NCBI GenBank assembly: GCA_015499995.1
Contig: JADNRV010000136.1
Location: 81,341-145,340, forward strand
DNA length: 64,000 nt
Origin: Flammula alnicola
Lineage: Eukaryota > Basidiomycota > Agaricomycetes > Agaricales > Strophariaceae
Reading direction: 5' to 3'
Part shown: positions 23,903 to 35,663 of the stretch, piece after piece
Numbering within the stretch: position 1 is the stretch's first letter
Layout: the number at the start of each line of letters is the position of its first letter
Program-made: the position numbers and the translations under genes
Notes under the pieces: generated by a model
What the model saw: the letters and a program-made list of their open reading frames with translations, nothing else
The model's database searches: none
What the model was told of the DNA's origin: nothing

Positions 23903-24504
23903 CAAGGGGGTTCTGGAACCAGAATGCCGGACCGGGGGTCGGTTAGTTAGTCCGGCCGTAGGCCGCCCAAAAAAATTTTTGGACCCCTCTACAAGTGCCC
24001 TGAAATTTGGAATTTTGGGCGATGCAAAGGTGTTTTATTACCTCTCTACACTCATAATCTCTTTAATAGGCTGTTAGAGCATGTAGAATGAGAATAGAAT
24101 GAACAATCATTGGTTTGTAGCAGTTACTGGATGACTAAGCCAGTCTATCTGTGGCCTCACGCTCGCGATTTCCATAAACTGCAAATGTTCGGACCTTTTA
24201 CAAAACATGATGGGTATATCTTTATTTCAAAGTCAAAAAATCGGATTTCATTGTAATATTTGTACTAATACATCTGTAATATCATCTAGAATGTATCAGC
24301 CTCGAGAAAATCTCTCAGAAATGGGTTTGCGAGACGTGCGAGGGATCTGGATTCTGGAGGGAGAGGTGGAAAGTGCACGTGCCAGTGATGTCATATTACC
24401 ATATCGGGATGTGTGCCTGATTACATAGTTAGTTAGTCCAGCAAAAGTGGGCGAAAAAAATAATTCGACCCTAGGTATTTTTTTTTGGTTCGCGAACCCC
24501 CTTG
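23903..24504. mobile_element. hAT-like non-autonomous element, 602 bp
   Basis: The ends caagggggttctggaacca (left) and tggttcgcgaacccccttg (right) are inverted repeats with two mismatches. Both sides carry the 8-base duplication catcaagg (23895-23902 and 24505-24512). The CAAGGGG-type end and the 8-base duplication fit hAT. Inside, a motif gttagttagtcc followed by an A-rich run and gaccc occurs near both ends in the same orientation. No transposase frame is present. Confidence 0.8.
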
Positions 24505-24916
24505 CATCAAGGGTTATCATGATTCACGCCAAAAATCGCGGGGAAACTGGCGATGATTCTTGACGTCGGGTGGAGACGGCGCCAGTTGACGCGCGAAATG
24601 AAAAGGTATGTAGATACGTGCTCACCATGACGAATGAACGTTTGAACGTCTGAACACTCAAAGTGAGCGGGGTACCGTTGCCGAGAAGGACATGGTCCAC
24701 ATTTGGATACTGATCCGCCATTTGACACCTAGGCTTGGGGTCCTGGAACCCTTGCAGCTTACAGTTGTCACGTCTTGAGGGCCGGGGAGGCTACTTACTG
24801 CCAGTGCATGAGTTATATTTGCTTCAATATATTTTTTTTATATGTTTTCCATTGTCATTATTAAAATATCATATTTTGTCATTTCCCCATGCCGACGCTG
24901 AATTGATATGACTTTA
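24505..24916. other. Spacer with a possible gene fragment on the minus strand
   Basis: A short minus-strand frame begins ATG at 24721 (MADQYPNVDHVLLGNG) and meets a gtgagc donor-like site near 24626. Twenty-five bases of it (24673-24697) recur inverted at 26114-26138. The product is not recognised; it may be a remnant of a first exon. Confidence 0.35.
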
Positions 24917-25081
24917 CAGGCTCCTAAAACCACCTCTCGTATCTCGAGATGGAGCTTCATCCTATAGCGCGACACAGTTGTTTGATAGAGTAAACAAATG
25001 ACAAATATACGAACAAACAACTGTGTCGCGCTATAGGATGAAGCTCCATCTCTAGATACGAGAGGTGGTTTTAGGAGCCTG
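24917..25081. mobile_element. Fold-back element 1 (165 bp)
   Basis: Nearly the whole element is one palindrome. It begins caggctcctaaaacc and ends in the reverse complement, with arms of about 68 bases around a roughly 29-base spacer. Identical 9-base flanks atgacttta lie at 24908-24916 and 25082-25090, which fits a Mutator-like or hAT-like MITE. Its right duplication directly abuts element 2. Confidence 0.8.
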
Positions 25082-25090
25082 ATGACTTTA

Positions 25091-25350
25091 CAGCTAATTA
25101 ATTATCGATAGACCCACTTCGCAAATAAAGCGCTCAGCGTCTTTGTTTAGTTGTGGAGTGTGCACAAATAAAACTAACCTGATTTGGTTTGACTGCCTAC
25201 GCAGAGAGGGCTCAACAAACGGCTCTCATCTTTCCGGCTTCGAACGGCATCTCCGGCACTGTGCCAAATCAGGTTAGTTTTATTTGTACATTAAATAAAG
25301 GCGCTGAGCTTTTTTTTTGCGAAGTGGGTCTATCGATAATTAATTAGCTG
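25091..25350. mobile_element. Fold-back element 2 (260 bp)
   Basis: The outer arms start cagctaattaattatcgat (25091) and are mirrored at 25319-25350. A second pair of inner arms (cctgatttgg near 25178-25190 and its complement near 25262-25275) makes most of the element self-complementary. TA dinucleotides flank it (25089-25090 and 25351-25352), which suggests a mariner-type (Stowaway-like) MITE. No coding capacity. Confidence 0.75.
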
Positions 25351-26181
25351 TAATTCTTAAGCAATTCTGACTCAGGTCAAGGATTATGGGACTTGGGAGT
25401 AGCGACACCATGCCGAACCCTCGAGCACCGATCGCGGCCGTCATTTCCGGGAGACGGCATGTCAGCGGCATAAACGTTTCCCATCAAATTTGAATTAACT
25501 CCGCTGCAGGCGCCGCGTTGCGACCACGAGATCCACCCAACTTTGCGACTCTCATTTTGAAGTCAAAACAACAGTTTTTGAAGGTTTGAGGCTGTAGGTG
25601 TGTAGCATTAGGTCTATAAATTAATTTTACAAAAGGAATTTTATTCAAAGTTCCGCACAAAAAAGTTGTGGGCTAAACAGTCTGCATTGCGCAGGCTCTT
25701 TGGCTAATTCCTTTGCACCTCGTCATGGACAGACCGTACAAAGGACAGGAAAATCAAAAATGACTTGATTGCAAATATTGTGATTCAAATATATCTATTC
25801 TTCATACACAGCTCAAACTGCAGAGAAAAAAGTGACAAAATGAGAGTCATTATGAGACAATGGCAAACCATGTTAACCACTGGAATCATCGATAACATCT
25901 CAAAGAAAGATATCTGTAATGTGCAAATAGGATGGTGGACAATGTTCACGGCATAACTTGCAAGATAACTTGAAGCACCTACTACATAGTGTAATTCTAG
26001 AGATACTTACATTAAAAATATAGGACGTCACAATTTAACAGGACACAAGCAATATAACAAGGACCCCAGTTGACAAGAAAGGAAAAGAAGTCGAAGATTC
26101 ACGGTCGAAGTTAGACCATGTCCTTCTCGGCAACGGTAGCGGGGGTCATAGCCTGTGACCGAAGCTCCTCAGGTGTCGGTA
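25351..26181. other. Spacer, no gene recognised
   Basis: AT-rich in its middle. The last part holds the second copy of the 25-base inverted repeat (26114-26138) and a minus-strand frame ending in a stop near 26114 that is not recognised. Confidence 0.5.
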
Positions 26182-26823
26182 CAGTGTAATACACTTCCTT
26201 GATACACGGGATCAAGATCCCCGATTTTCGGCACCAAAAACAAACTTTGCACAATCATTTTTTGAGATATCAAATCTAGGTTGTCTTTCGATTCTGAATC
26301 TTCAAAAAGTAAGGGAATTGACAGGAATATGAGTGCAAGAAACGACTTTTACGGAGGAGAGCCCAAATGTCACGAATACGTGTCCTTGATACAAACGTGA
26401 CACAGCCAGATTTCGCATGTGGGAAAATCTCTGGTGACAGACTGTAACACTCTCCGAGTCAATCCTAAGTCTCTTTGAGCACTTTATAGAAAAGTCTCCT
26501 GCGATCTGGGCACATTCAAGTCTAAAAAGTGTTCGGCTATATCACAGGCAAGTGTCTGGTCCTTTTTTTCCGAAACATTTGGGACCATGGGAGGTACAAA
26601 TCCTGATTTGGGCTTCTGATGGCGCCAAAATCACCCGAAATCGTGTACTATCTCCCCTCCCCAGCTCCCGTAACCTATTCTTTGGGCACAAAAATTTGCA
26701 CGGACGTCCTTTGAATATACCGAAATGTCTATGCCAATCCTTGCGAGGTTACGGTGAAAATCACACCTGCAGGAAGCATTTGTATCAAGGAAGTATAGTG
26801 TATCAAGGAGGTGTATTACACTG
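26182..26823 (+). mobile_element. Mariner-like non-autonomous element, copy 1 (642 bp)
   Basis: The ends are cagtgtaatacacttcc and the complementary gtgtattacactg, flanked by TA on both sides (26180-26181 and 26824-26825), as in Tc1/mariner. A second copy of exactly the same length lies inverted at 45878-46519. Hand comparison of long stretches found no difference apart from one base in the ends. The tgtatcaagga motif repeats near the right end. A 147-codon frame starting at 26552 is carried by both copies but resembles nothing known and is not called as a gene. Confidence 0.85.
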
Positions 26824-27959
26824 TATCTACGGAAATGAAATGATCAACCTTGGCTTATTACAGTCACGACTTACTGGAGCTTACTACTCTCGTTATGTCC
26901 ATCCGGTAGATAGCCGATTCTCCATTCTCCCATTCATCTGGTGTACGCTGGCAGTTCGGGGATACTTATTAAGGTTGATAAAAGTCTCAACTTGAATCAG
27001 GCACACAGTTATGTAGCCCGTGGAGTGGGGTATGTGAACGACTCAAGGAGAGACATGAAACACCAGAAATGCGCTGCGGAAAGAAAGGAAATAATGAATT
27101 GGTAGATGTTGGAAATGTCATTGAGAAGCTGTTCTTTCTGGTCTTCGAAAGCGCCCCAGCAGACGATGTTACGATGTTACTGTAACTGATGTAAGCACTC
27201 GCACAGACTCTTTAGGATCAGATATCACGTCACCATCTACTTACCAGAAAGTGTTCCTTTCTTTACCGTACTTACCGTGCTTCTTGCACCGTGATCCTTG
27301 ATCAAGCTCCATGACCGTGCCGGCGAACCCTATCCACGCGCTTTCAACTGAAAAGTACTTCAATCATCACGAATACTTAGGGTTAGCGGTGTAACATCAA
27401 GCTCAAGCTTCAAGGGTAGGCCGGGCATGAAAAAGAAGGAGCTGAGGAGCTTTGGCCTGGACCCGGACGTTCATCAATAAACGGAGTCCTCAGGCGGCCT
27501 ACAGTAGTTCCGTTCCTGTCATTATTCATCGTCAAAGCGGGGTTGGATGTCCTACCTCAGTGACAAGAGTCAAACGACGTTTCTGTATTCCTCCCGATTC
27601 CTCCTTTGGTTCTGCCTAATGACGCCTGATTCCTAAAATCAAGAGAGTAGATGCGAACATCGGAGTCCGGGCGGACACGAACTTCATCTGCTTGGTGGGA
27701 AGTTCTGTTCTGATACCATAATTAGCTGCAACGATTTCATAGTTTCGTATTGGACTTCTAATCGTGTGTGTGGATGATTCAAAGATAGAATGAAAACTGA
27801 CAAACTCTTACCATTCGGCTTCGAAGAAATTTAAGACCAAAAATTCTTGGATCTTTTTAGTGAAAACTTCTATCAATTTTAGTGATCCTCTTCGACCTTT
27901 GAGCTGAATAGAACACGTACCGACTTTTCCTGACTCTAAGCTGTGCATACAGCTGTTGG
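26824..27959. other. Spacer, no gene recognised
   Basis: Only short frames with no recognisable product. A minus-strand stretch with a possible splice acceptor lies just right of the mariner-like element (about 26825-27000), so an older gene may have been hit, but its identity cannot be told. Confidence 0.45.
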
Positions 27960-28400
27960 TTAAATGATCATGATCTTCCCCCCAACGAGGCTCTTGTTTT
28001 CGTCGTCTTTTGCCAGCATCTGACGTGAGAAATCCCCGGGAGCGTCGCAGTGATCGCACATTCCCTTGCTACAGTACAGAATGCAATAGAGGACCGAACA
28101 AGCAACGGAAAGTTGTGGGCACTTACGAGATTGGGTCTCGAGCGAATGGTCCATAGCTGTCCGAAAAACTGCCATCCATCCCATTGCGCCATGGCCCATA
28201 TGTACCTCCTCGTAGCTAGATAAGCTCTGAGTTCGCGTGCCTTCTTCCCATCTCTTATACATTCTTCCAGACCTAGGCCTGTCATACCCCTGCCAGTGAA
28301 AGATATGCCCCGAGTAAGATGTTGACAGCAAGAAAAAACGTCTGGACCCGCCATTGCTGCTCATCAACGGGAATGGAGGTATGAGCCAAGCAGAGACCAC
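27960..28400 (-). pseudogene. F-box/LRR-like gene remnant, C-terminal part
   Basis: The minus-strand frame contains GRMYKRWEEGTRTQSLSSYEE. It is clearly similar to GRLYDRWEEGRRNHRLFSYEE in the plus-strand F-box remnant at 29740-29810. Inside the same stretch, the plus strand at about 28093-28152 encodes SNGKLWALTRLGLERMV, matching SDGKLWTLTKLGLERMV of that gene (about 29004-29054). The two gene parts therefore lie here in opposite orientations, so the copy is rearranged and non-functional. Confidence 0.6.
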
Positions 28401-28745
28401 AAGAACTCGTTTGGAGCTCCATTCCGACGCGCGACTTCTGCGAGCACTGCCACCCGGCCCAGTCCGTAGTCTATGTACATAGATCTAAGTCTACAGATCC
28501 TTGTCTGATCTACGAGATCCTATCTAATGTGTGACTCTGTCCAAGGTACCCGATGTCACTATCACACCGTAAAGATGGAATACTGTTGACACACTCATTG
28601 ACGTTGAAGGAACAGAGGATGAATTGGTTCTTTGCGAGGTGGAGTCGGAGTGTATATGTATAGCTGGGAAAGCCAAAAAGCGGAGCACCCGACAAAGGTC
28701 CGGTTACATCCGGAGAGCGACGGCCTGCGACCCAAACAACGCGTC

Positions 28746-29905
28746 AGACTCCAGAGCTCCAACGTCTCCAGCATTGTCCTAACCGAACTGATACGTCCGA
28801 TAATCGAACACATTACTTCGATATTAACGCTACGCTCTTTGTGCTTATCCTCCAAAATTCTACGCTCAGAGACCGAGCCGATCCTCTACGGATCCTTTAC
28901 GGAAACCAACTACAAGGTCCACACGCTATTCCTCACCACAACCAACGATTGGCCGCGTTCGTTCGCGTATTCTACAGTAAAAATGTGATACGGGACGCGA
29001 CGAGCGATGGAAAGTTGTGGACACTCACGAAATTAGGTCTCGAGCGAATGGTCGGCCTCAAGGCATTCGTTTTTCGTCTTCATCTAAAATCTCGCATAAT
29101 GGCGCCAGGCTCTCTCTTCGACAACTGCACGTTTACCTTAGAGACCCTCATATGGGATGAGCAGGGGAGGGGAGATGATTGTCTTAGGGTCTTGGAGCAT
29201 CAAGTCTCCTTGAAGCATCTTACATGGCGGCGTTCCAGGACAACACATCAAACGTGTCCTCGTTAACTGTTCCAAATCTGGCTGCTCTCTCGGGCTACAT
29301 GACGACACCGCTAGCCCTCCTTCCTGGGCGTCGAATTCCTCATTTACAGTGGATACTACCCCACATGACGGACATTGGTTCCCAGCTGTCCAATATATCA
29401 CGCGAACTTAGCCGGTTCCTTTCATTATCGCTCCTTCTGTTCATAAGCTCATCGCCAGGTCCCTCTGCTCTCTGGGTATTTAAAAATCTTCAACGGAACT
29501 GCGGAGGTGAATAATTCATTTCCACTGAACTAGTATCCAGATATCCATGTCTGAACCGCCTCAATTAGAATATTGATGACATATCAACAAGTCCATCTTT
29601 ACGGTTCTTGTGCTCCCTCCTGTTTACGCATGCGCAGGATATGTTGATAAACAGTACTAGTAACGGCGGATTCAGTTTTGTGGGATGTCCAAATCTTACC
29701 CGAGTGGATTTTTTTTACGGACATAACAGCTCTACTCGTGGAAGACTGTATGATCGATGGGAAGAAGGCAGGCGAAATCATAGGTTATTCAGCTATGAGG
29801 AGGCGCGATGGGATAGGTGGCCTTTTTTCGCGGACCTATCCTACTTTGAGAGCCGTCTGCTAGTGCTTTCTCCATCGATGGTTCGCCCTGGACTGCGCCG
29901 CGACT
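28746..29905 (+). pseudogene. F-box-like protein, decayed copy
   Basis: The N-terminal part resembles fungal F-box domains (ELIRPIIEHITS, then TLRSLCLSSKILRSETEPILY). A leucine-rich region follows with spaced motifs (TLETLIWDE, VSLKHLTW, SSLTVPNLAALSGY). The frame changes near 28945 (NDWPR to LAAFVRVFYS) and again near 29225. The C-terminal stretch with GRLYDRWEEGRRNHRL ends near 29905. An intact protein would be an SCF ubiquitin-ligase substrate adaptor; this copy is broken. A true start cannot be fixed. Confidence 0.55.
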
Positions 29906-31879
29906 CTAAGGCTCACGGCCCTTCACAAGCTTCACCCCCGAACCGCGTGCAAGTTTCAGGCTGAGAAAATTTGCACGGCCATGGGACCGGAAGAAAGAAT
30001 GACATCAAAATTTTTATCGAAGCAATTTAGGTATTGATATTTACTTGCCCAACGAAAAGGCGCAACGCGCCTCTCGCAACTTGATAATGGAAGGGGGAAA
30101 AATAGTGGGGGAAAAATAGTTGGGTTAATGTCGGGAAATAAGATCCTCACCGCCTCTTGTCACAAAACATAATATATTTTCGAGTCGTTGCTGGGTACTA
30201 GCGTCGGCGATACAGGGAAGATACAAAGAAGCATAGACGAAAAAAGGCAACATAGAGAGCAAAACAGCTGCCTGTCCGGTATGGGGTGGGTTTCAGTCGA
30301 AGAATGCGTCGCTGCTGCCCTGTGGAATAGGCAAGTCATGAACGGCCCTAGTAGGTTCTGATGAGAACACGACAGATGGGGAATGGGAAACGTACGAGGC
30401 GTTGGTTGCTGCTTATCCTTGGGATTGTTGACGTCCAGCTTATTTCTGCGGTAATTCAAGGAGATTGTTTGGGCATGCGTTACAATGCAAACGAAGGGAC
30501 GACGGTACGGTAGATGCACATGACATATTGCAACGCCCTCGCGAGGCTCGTCTTTGGCTTCTCGTTAAGGTATTCCATGAGACTCTACTCGCGAACGAAA
30601 ACGGCACTGCACGGCTGTGCCTGGGATTTTTCCATTTGCCCAAACAAAACAACGTCTCAGAAACAAAAATCCACCAGACGGAAAGGGCTAATAAATGCGC
30701 ACTGAGGTGAAGTCATATCGGTAGGAGTTCCCTCGCTGCGAGCATGCGGCCCAGCTTATCTATCGACCGACGCAATTATAGTGATTTCTCAGCAGGGACA
30801 ATGAGAGTGGAATGGACGCGCTTACGATATGGCCGCGAGAGAAGGCGGGGGGATGTGCGCGTCATGGGGTTGTTGTCGTGCAGGGCTTTTGATGAGCCGT
30901 ACTGTAGATGCAGACACGATTTTAGGAAAAGGGAAAATGAAATGACTAATGTTGAGTGGATGCAGTGGAGAATGTGCTAGTGAATGGACCTTGTATTTGA
31001 GGTCTGTCGGTAAGCGGAGAGTGAGATAATAAGCCTTGGTAAGTTGCAATGCGGAACCTACTTAGCATGGCGCCGGCGCGGCAGGTCTGAAGAGGTAAGG
31101 ATGTGGACGTACGTCGAATATGGCCTGAATGGATGACGGTGAGTAGGAGAAGAGAGCACTGAAGGGATGGTCTTACCATGAGGCGGGATGCAAATCGTGC
31201 TGCTGCAATTGATCGGCCCGTCCTGCTGACCCTCCGGATCCGTTGTCGTCAACCTAACTTATCTATATATGTAAGAACGACTGCAATGATTTCCACTTAA
31301 TGTAGTAGAATGCAGACCAATACGAAATATATAGCCTAGTAATGAATTTCGCATTAATGGTATGGCGGGTGGAATTCTGGCAGTTCATTAGATTGAAGCC
31401 AGATTAATTCCTTCCAATGTCTACCTGACTGACTGAAAGTCGCGTAATACAATGCGGCGTGGCCATGGGCTGCGAGGTCTGCAATTTGAATACACTCTTA
31501 TTGTCTCTGTCCATTGAGGCGTGCGCCTTATGTAGGACGCCTAACTAGCTAATCTAAGTGTCCATGGTCGTCTACTAGTTCGCTTGTGCTAACTCTACGA
31601 CTGATCGTCTCAATGCTAGGGCATTGTTATGCACTTCCACGCAATTTTATCTGGAAGCGGTAGTCCCCAATACATTGTAAATTTACCGGACGTCTATTCG
31701 CTGCTAGGAAATATATTTCAATATACCTCTGATAGCCCACACACAACATTGTTTCCACCTTCCCGAACTTGCATTTCATGATTTCTTTATGATACTGATG
31801 ATTCTTTCGTATTCGTACAACATCTTGGTTCTGAGAATGACAATTTTACATCGGTATGGACACTACCACTCAGCGTTCT
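29906..31879. other. Intergenic, no gene recognised
   Basis: Two kilobases with only short frames of atypical composition and no protein similarity that I can support. A purine-rich stretch lies near 30825-30960. Confidence 0.5.
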
Positions 31880-34800
31880 TCAACCAAATCTCTTTAACTC
31901 GTGTTCACGCACGGATTTGCCAGTTTTAATCACGGCACGGCTAGCCCCACACGCAGCCACAATAACGATCGCTCCACCCTTAGTCACAGGATCAACAGCA
32001 ACGACACCGACGGTACCACTAGCAGCCTCGACAAGCTCGAAAATCGACGTCGAAATGGAGAAGCCGATAAGAGCATCGTCTTTTTTCGCCCAAACGCTTT
32101 GGCTGACTTCTATCTGGTAGTGGTGCACGGCCTGCATAAGGGAGAAGACAGCGATGGCAACAGCCACGTCAATGACAACAGTGAGCTTGGGAGGGGCCTT
32201 GGCTTTCACGCATGCGGCGCGCACAAGTTTGTTGACAAGCCTTGTGCACCAGACGGAGAGGCTGTGATCGAAATTAGTATGACTGTCATGCGGCAGATCG
32301 TGGGCTTGCCTGAATTCCCAACCCGGGGATTCTCGATCGTAAGGGAAGGTTATGGCCTAAGTATCCATAAGAACGGGAAATTTGACGGAAAGAGAAAAGT
32401 TTCGGCTCACAGCCAAGATGAGATCAAAGGTCAGGCCAATCGCGCTGAATGTTTCAGGTTCAGTTGGAATTTCGGCAGCAGCGATTTTGTAAGTCTTGTA
32501 CAGCGTCTCGAAGAAGGCCTCGGTAACTGCCGAAAACGTGAGTATCATGAATCGAGTAATTTGAACATACTGACTTCCGAGGTAACTGGCTAGTTCGCTA
32601 TAGGCCAGGAGTGCGTTATCATTACCCTTGAGCCCGCCGTCGACCAAAGCCTAGAATGGTCGTCATTTGTAAATCCGCATTCCGTATACTTTGAGGTTGG
32701 AAGATTACACACCTTATAATCGAAGCTCGTGATCCTCCGTGGAGGCTGGCCGGAGATGATTTTTGCAAACACGGTAACAGGGACAGCAAGAACATAGACG
32801 ACGATATCCATGATCGTCACGTTGAATCCTAGAGCCTTCAATATCGGCGCGAGAACCGGGAAATGACTGAGCGGTGTGTTGATAAAATCTTTGACCATGC
32901 CGATGAGATCAGCGCCAAGGTTTATCAAACCGGTTACAAGCTTTTTGAGGCACTGTGCGAGGGTATGGATAATGGTAGCGGCGATTTTGCTCATGATATC
33001 GACCACGGACGTGTTCTTCCCCCCAGTAAGCAGCTGCGAAAACTGGTCTCCTATTACCTTCAGATCTGTCTGGAGCTCCTCGACGATCGGCTTAATGATA
33101 TCTTGCCAGAGCAAAGCGATCGGGTTGGATGACCCGAATGATCCCGCAATATGCTTACCCTGTTCGAGGTGGTAGAACCCGACATTAGCTGGCGCGCTGA
33201 CGGAATTCAACTGCGTGGATCCAGAGCCGGATTCGGCACTCTTGGGGCTTTGCTTCCTGGCCAACTCGTCCGGGAGCTTGAGGTTTAGAGACTTCAACAA
33301 CTTGGCTTCCAGTCCGTCGGCCCAGGTGTCGACGGTACGGCTCTGGTCCCTGACGAACGACTCCGCGTAAACTAAGGAGGCATCGAACATGGTTCGCAGT
33401 GACGAAGCGACATTCTTGAGGTCCTGGATATTGAAAATCCACGATACCCAAGCCCAGATCTTCTTGAACGCGGCGCCGATTTTCTCAAGGATCCAAGTGA
33501 CGGCCTTAACGACTGCAGTGACCGAGTCGAGAATGAACGCCCATGCCTCCCCTGCTATGCGGACAACGAAGTGCCATGCGTCATTAATCTTTTGGAAGAC
33601 CCAATCTTTAATCTCCTTGGCCTTGTGCTTGACCCACTCCCACGCGTCCTGTGCCTTCTTCTTGAACTTATCCCACCAATTTGAAAGTGTCGATGCGCCG
33701 AGGGCTACGTGTGACGTGGTAAGGGAAGCCTCAATGGAGGAGGCCGTGGGCGGGGTGAAGGAAGCGGCGGCAGTAGAACGTTTATTACCCAAATCTTTCA
33801 GGGCGTCAGGCATCTGTTTCAGGGCCTTTTCTGCTTCGCGTATGTCCTCGTCGGTGGCTTTCGAGCCTTCGAGCAGTTTCCCTTCTGGCGTGTCGATATC
33901 ACGGAGGCTCTTGCCAGCGAATGCCGTGCCAAGGCGATCCTGCATTTTCTTGCTGGGATCGAAGGTATGAGAGTTGCGCAGACGATGCTCCGGCTTCGCG
34001 TTCGCTGAGTTATCGATTGTATAGAAGTAGCTGGAAATATCCTCGGTGGGGACGACGATCGTTATAATGCCGCGCTCGTTGGTGCGTACGACCACAGGGT
34101 GACTATCCAACACAGATTCGCGACCGTTGATGAGAGCCTTTGTCCATCCACTGGAAGATAGCGTATAGTCACCCAGTGCAACTGGTAGTCCGTCCGCGTC
34201 CTTAACCTCAATGTGCGAGACAAAGGCTTGAACCTCGGTGACCTTGGCGGTGTTTTCGATCATCAGGGGAAGTGACTTCCACATCTTCGTGTCTCCAGAC
34301 TGCGTCATGAGGAGAACCTGGTCCGACTCCCCAAGAACAACGAGTGATTGTGACTTGGATTTGCTGTCGAGGAGAGGCGAGAAATCGACGGCAGAGCCGC
34401 GCGACAAGAGGGGGGTGGCGGAATCCTCCTCCAAGCGAACTCCAGTGCCTTGAGGGGTTTGCGCCTCGACATTTCCGCACTGATATCCAAGAATCTGGTC
34501 GTCGGTCCTGAACCAGAGAGAGAAATTCTGCCCCGTTTGCGCGACGGTTAGGTGGGAGGCAGTGGAATAAAGTGGATCCGATGATATGCGGGTGGCTGTG
34601 CTGTTACTTCTCACGATCTGGCTTGGGGTGAAACCGTAAAGCCCATTTCCAGAAACAAGAAGGATTGACTTCCCTCCACTATCGAGGACGGAACCCAGGC
34701 CACGGGGATCGGCGCCTAGTGAGTTAATAATTCAGCTTGGCACCGTTTTTTTTCGAGTGATTGGAGTCGTACCAGTCGGCAATTCGAGTTGAGTGTAAAA

Positions 34801-35663
34801 TTTATCGTCCTCATCAGCACTGGCGCTAGTGACGATAATGCTCTTCACGTTATTGTACTTGTAAAGGTAGGCAATCGCTTCATCGAGCCTCGTTCTGTCA
34901 CCGCGAAATTTAATTAAAGACAGTGATAACCTGCATGAAATCTATACACTCACTGGAGAGTACAGACGGCAAGAATGTCCTTGACCGTTTGTGGCAGGCC
35001 GAGGTCGGTGCTCCATTCCCAACGATCTGCAAGAACCGTGACTCGAGCAACCTCAAATAATGCAATTAAGTACCTCAATGTACAATAATTTTTAGAAATA
35101 CCTTCGCATCATCTTGCGCTCCCCCGGAGGCCGGGCGCCATAAAGCGACAAGGAGAGGCCATTGACCCTGTTTGAGAGCAGAGTTCTGCGGGAGAGTATG
35201 AGTATCTCAACAACAGCCAATTGAGAACGAAGCCCCTCACGATGTGGAAGTCCGTGATGCGGACGTTCTGAGGGGACGTGTTCTGAGGTAACGAAGCCTT
35301 GCGGAGGTCGGCATCAGTAACCCCAATGAAGTCCGGCGCAATGGGTTTCAATATGTGAATCTGGCTTTGGGTCGAGGTGCTCCCGGTGGCTACGGCGATA
35401 TGCAACAAAAGAGATTCTTGATGTTGAGCAACGGCGATTGCTTGCACGTCGCCACTGATATTGAGCTTGGCGCTGAGGTCTATGAGAACGAAACTGCCAG
35501 TCGAGTTCGCTTGGAGGACGGTAAACTTCAGGTCGTGACTTGCGCAGAATACGAGGGGGCGACGATCCTTGTCCAATACGGAAACAAACTTTGAATGAGA
35601 CGAGATCAGGCTAGTCGGCATCTGGTGAAGCATAGCTTCGCCATCGTATCGAATGTCTGCCAT
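31880..35663 (-). CDS. Uncharacterised 1,148-aa fungal protein with amphipathic Trp-rich middle
   Basis: Seven exons join in frame: 35241-35663, 35102-35185, 34954-35051, 34773-34894, 32713-34715, 32411-32650, 31880-32356. The N-terminal half (MADIRYDG..., repeated short beta-rich units such as LVFCASHDLKFTV, SLVVLGESDQVLLM) looks like a propeller-type fold. The middle (about 33480-33690) has Trp/Lys amphipathic helices (WWDKFKKKAQDAWEWVKHKAK). The C-terminal third has long hydrophobic segments (VVDIMSKIAATIIHTL, IVVYVLAVPVTVFAKI). I recall similar long proteins in other fungi without known function. No signal peptide was seen. The amphipathic and hydrophobic parts suggest membrane association; that is inference. 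Confidence 0.75.

Noticed and set aside
26552..26995. 147-codon frame that is also found inverted at 45775-46149
   Set aside because: It is shared only because both lie in the same 642-bp mobile element; it shows no transposase motifs.
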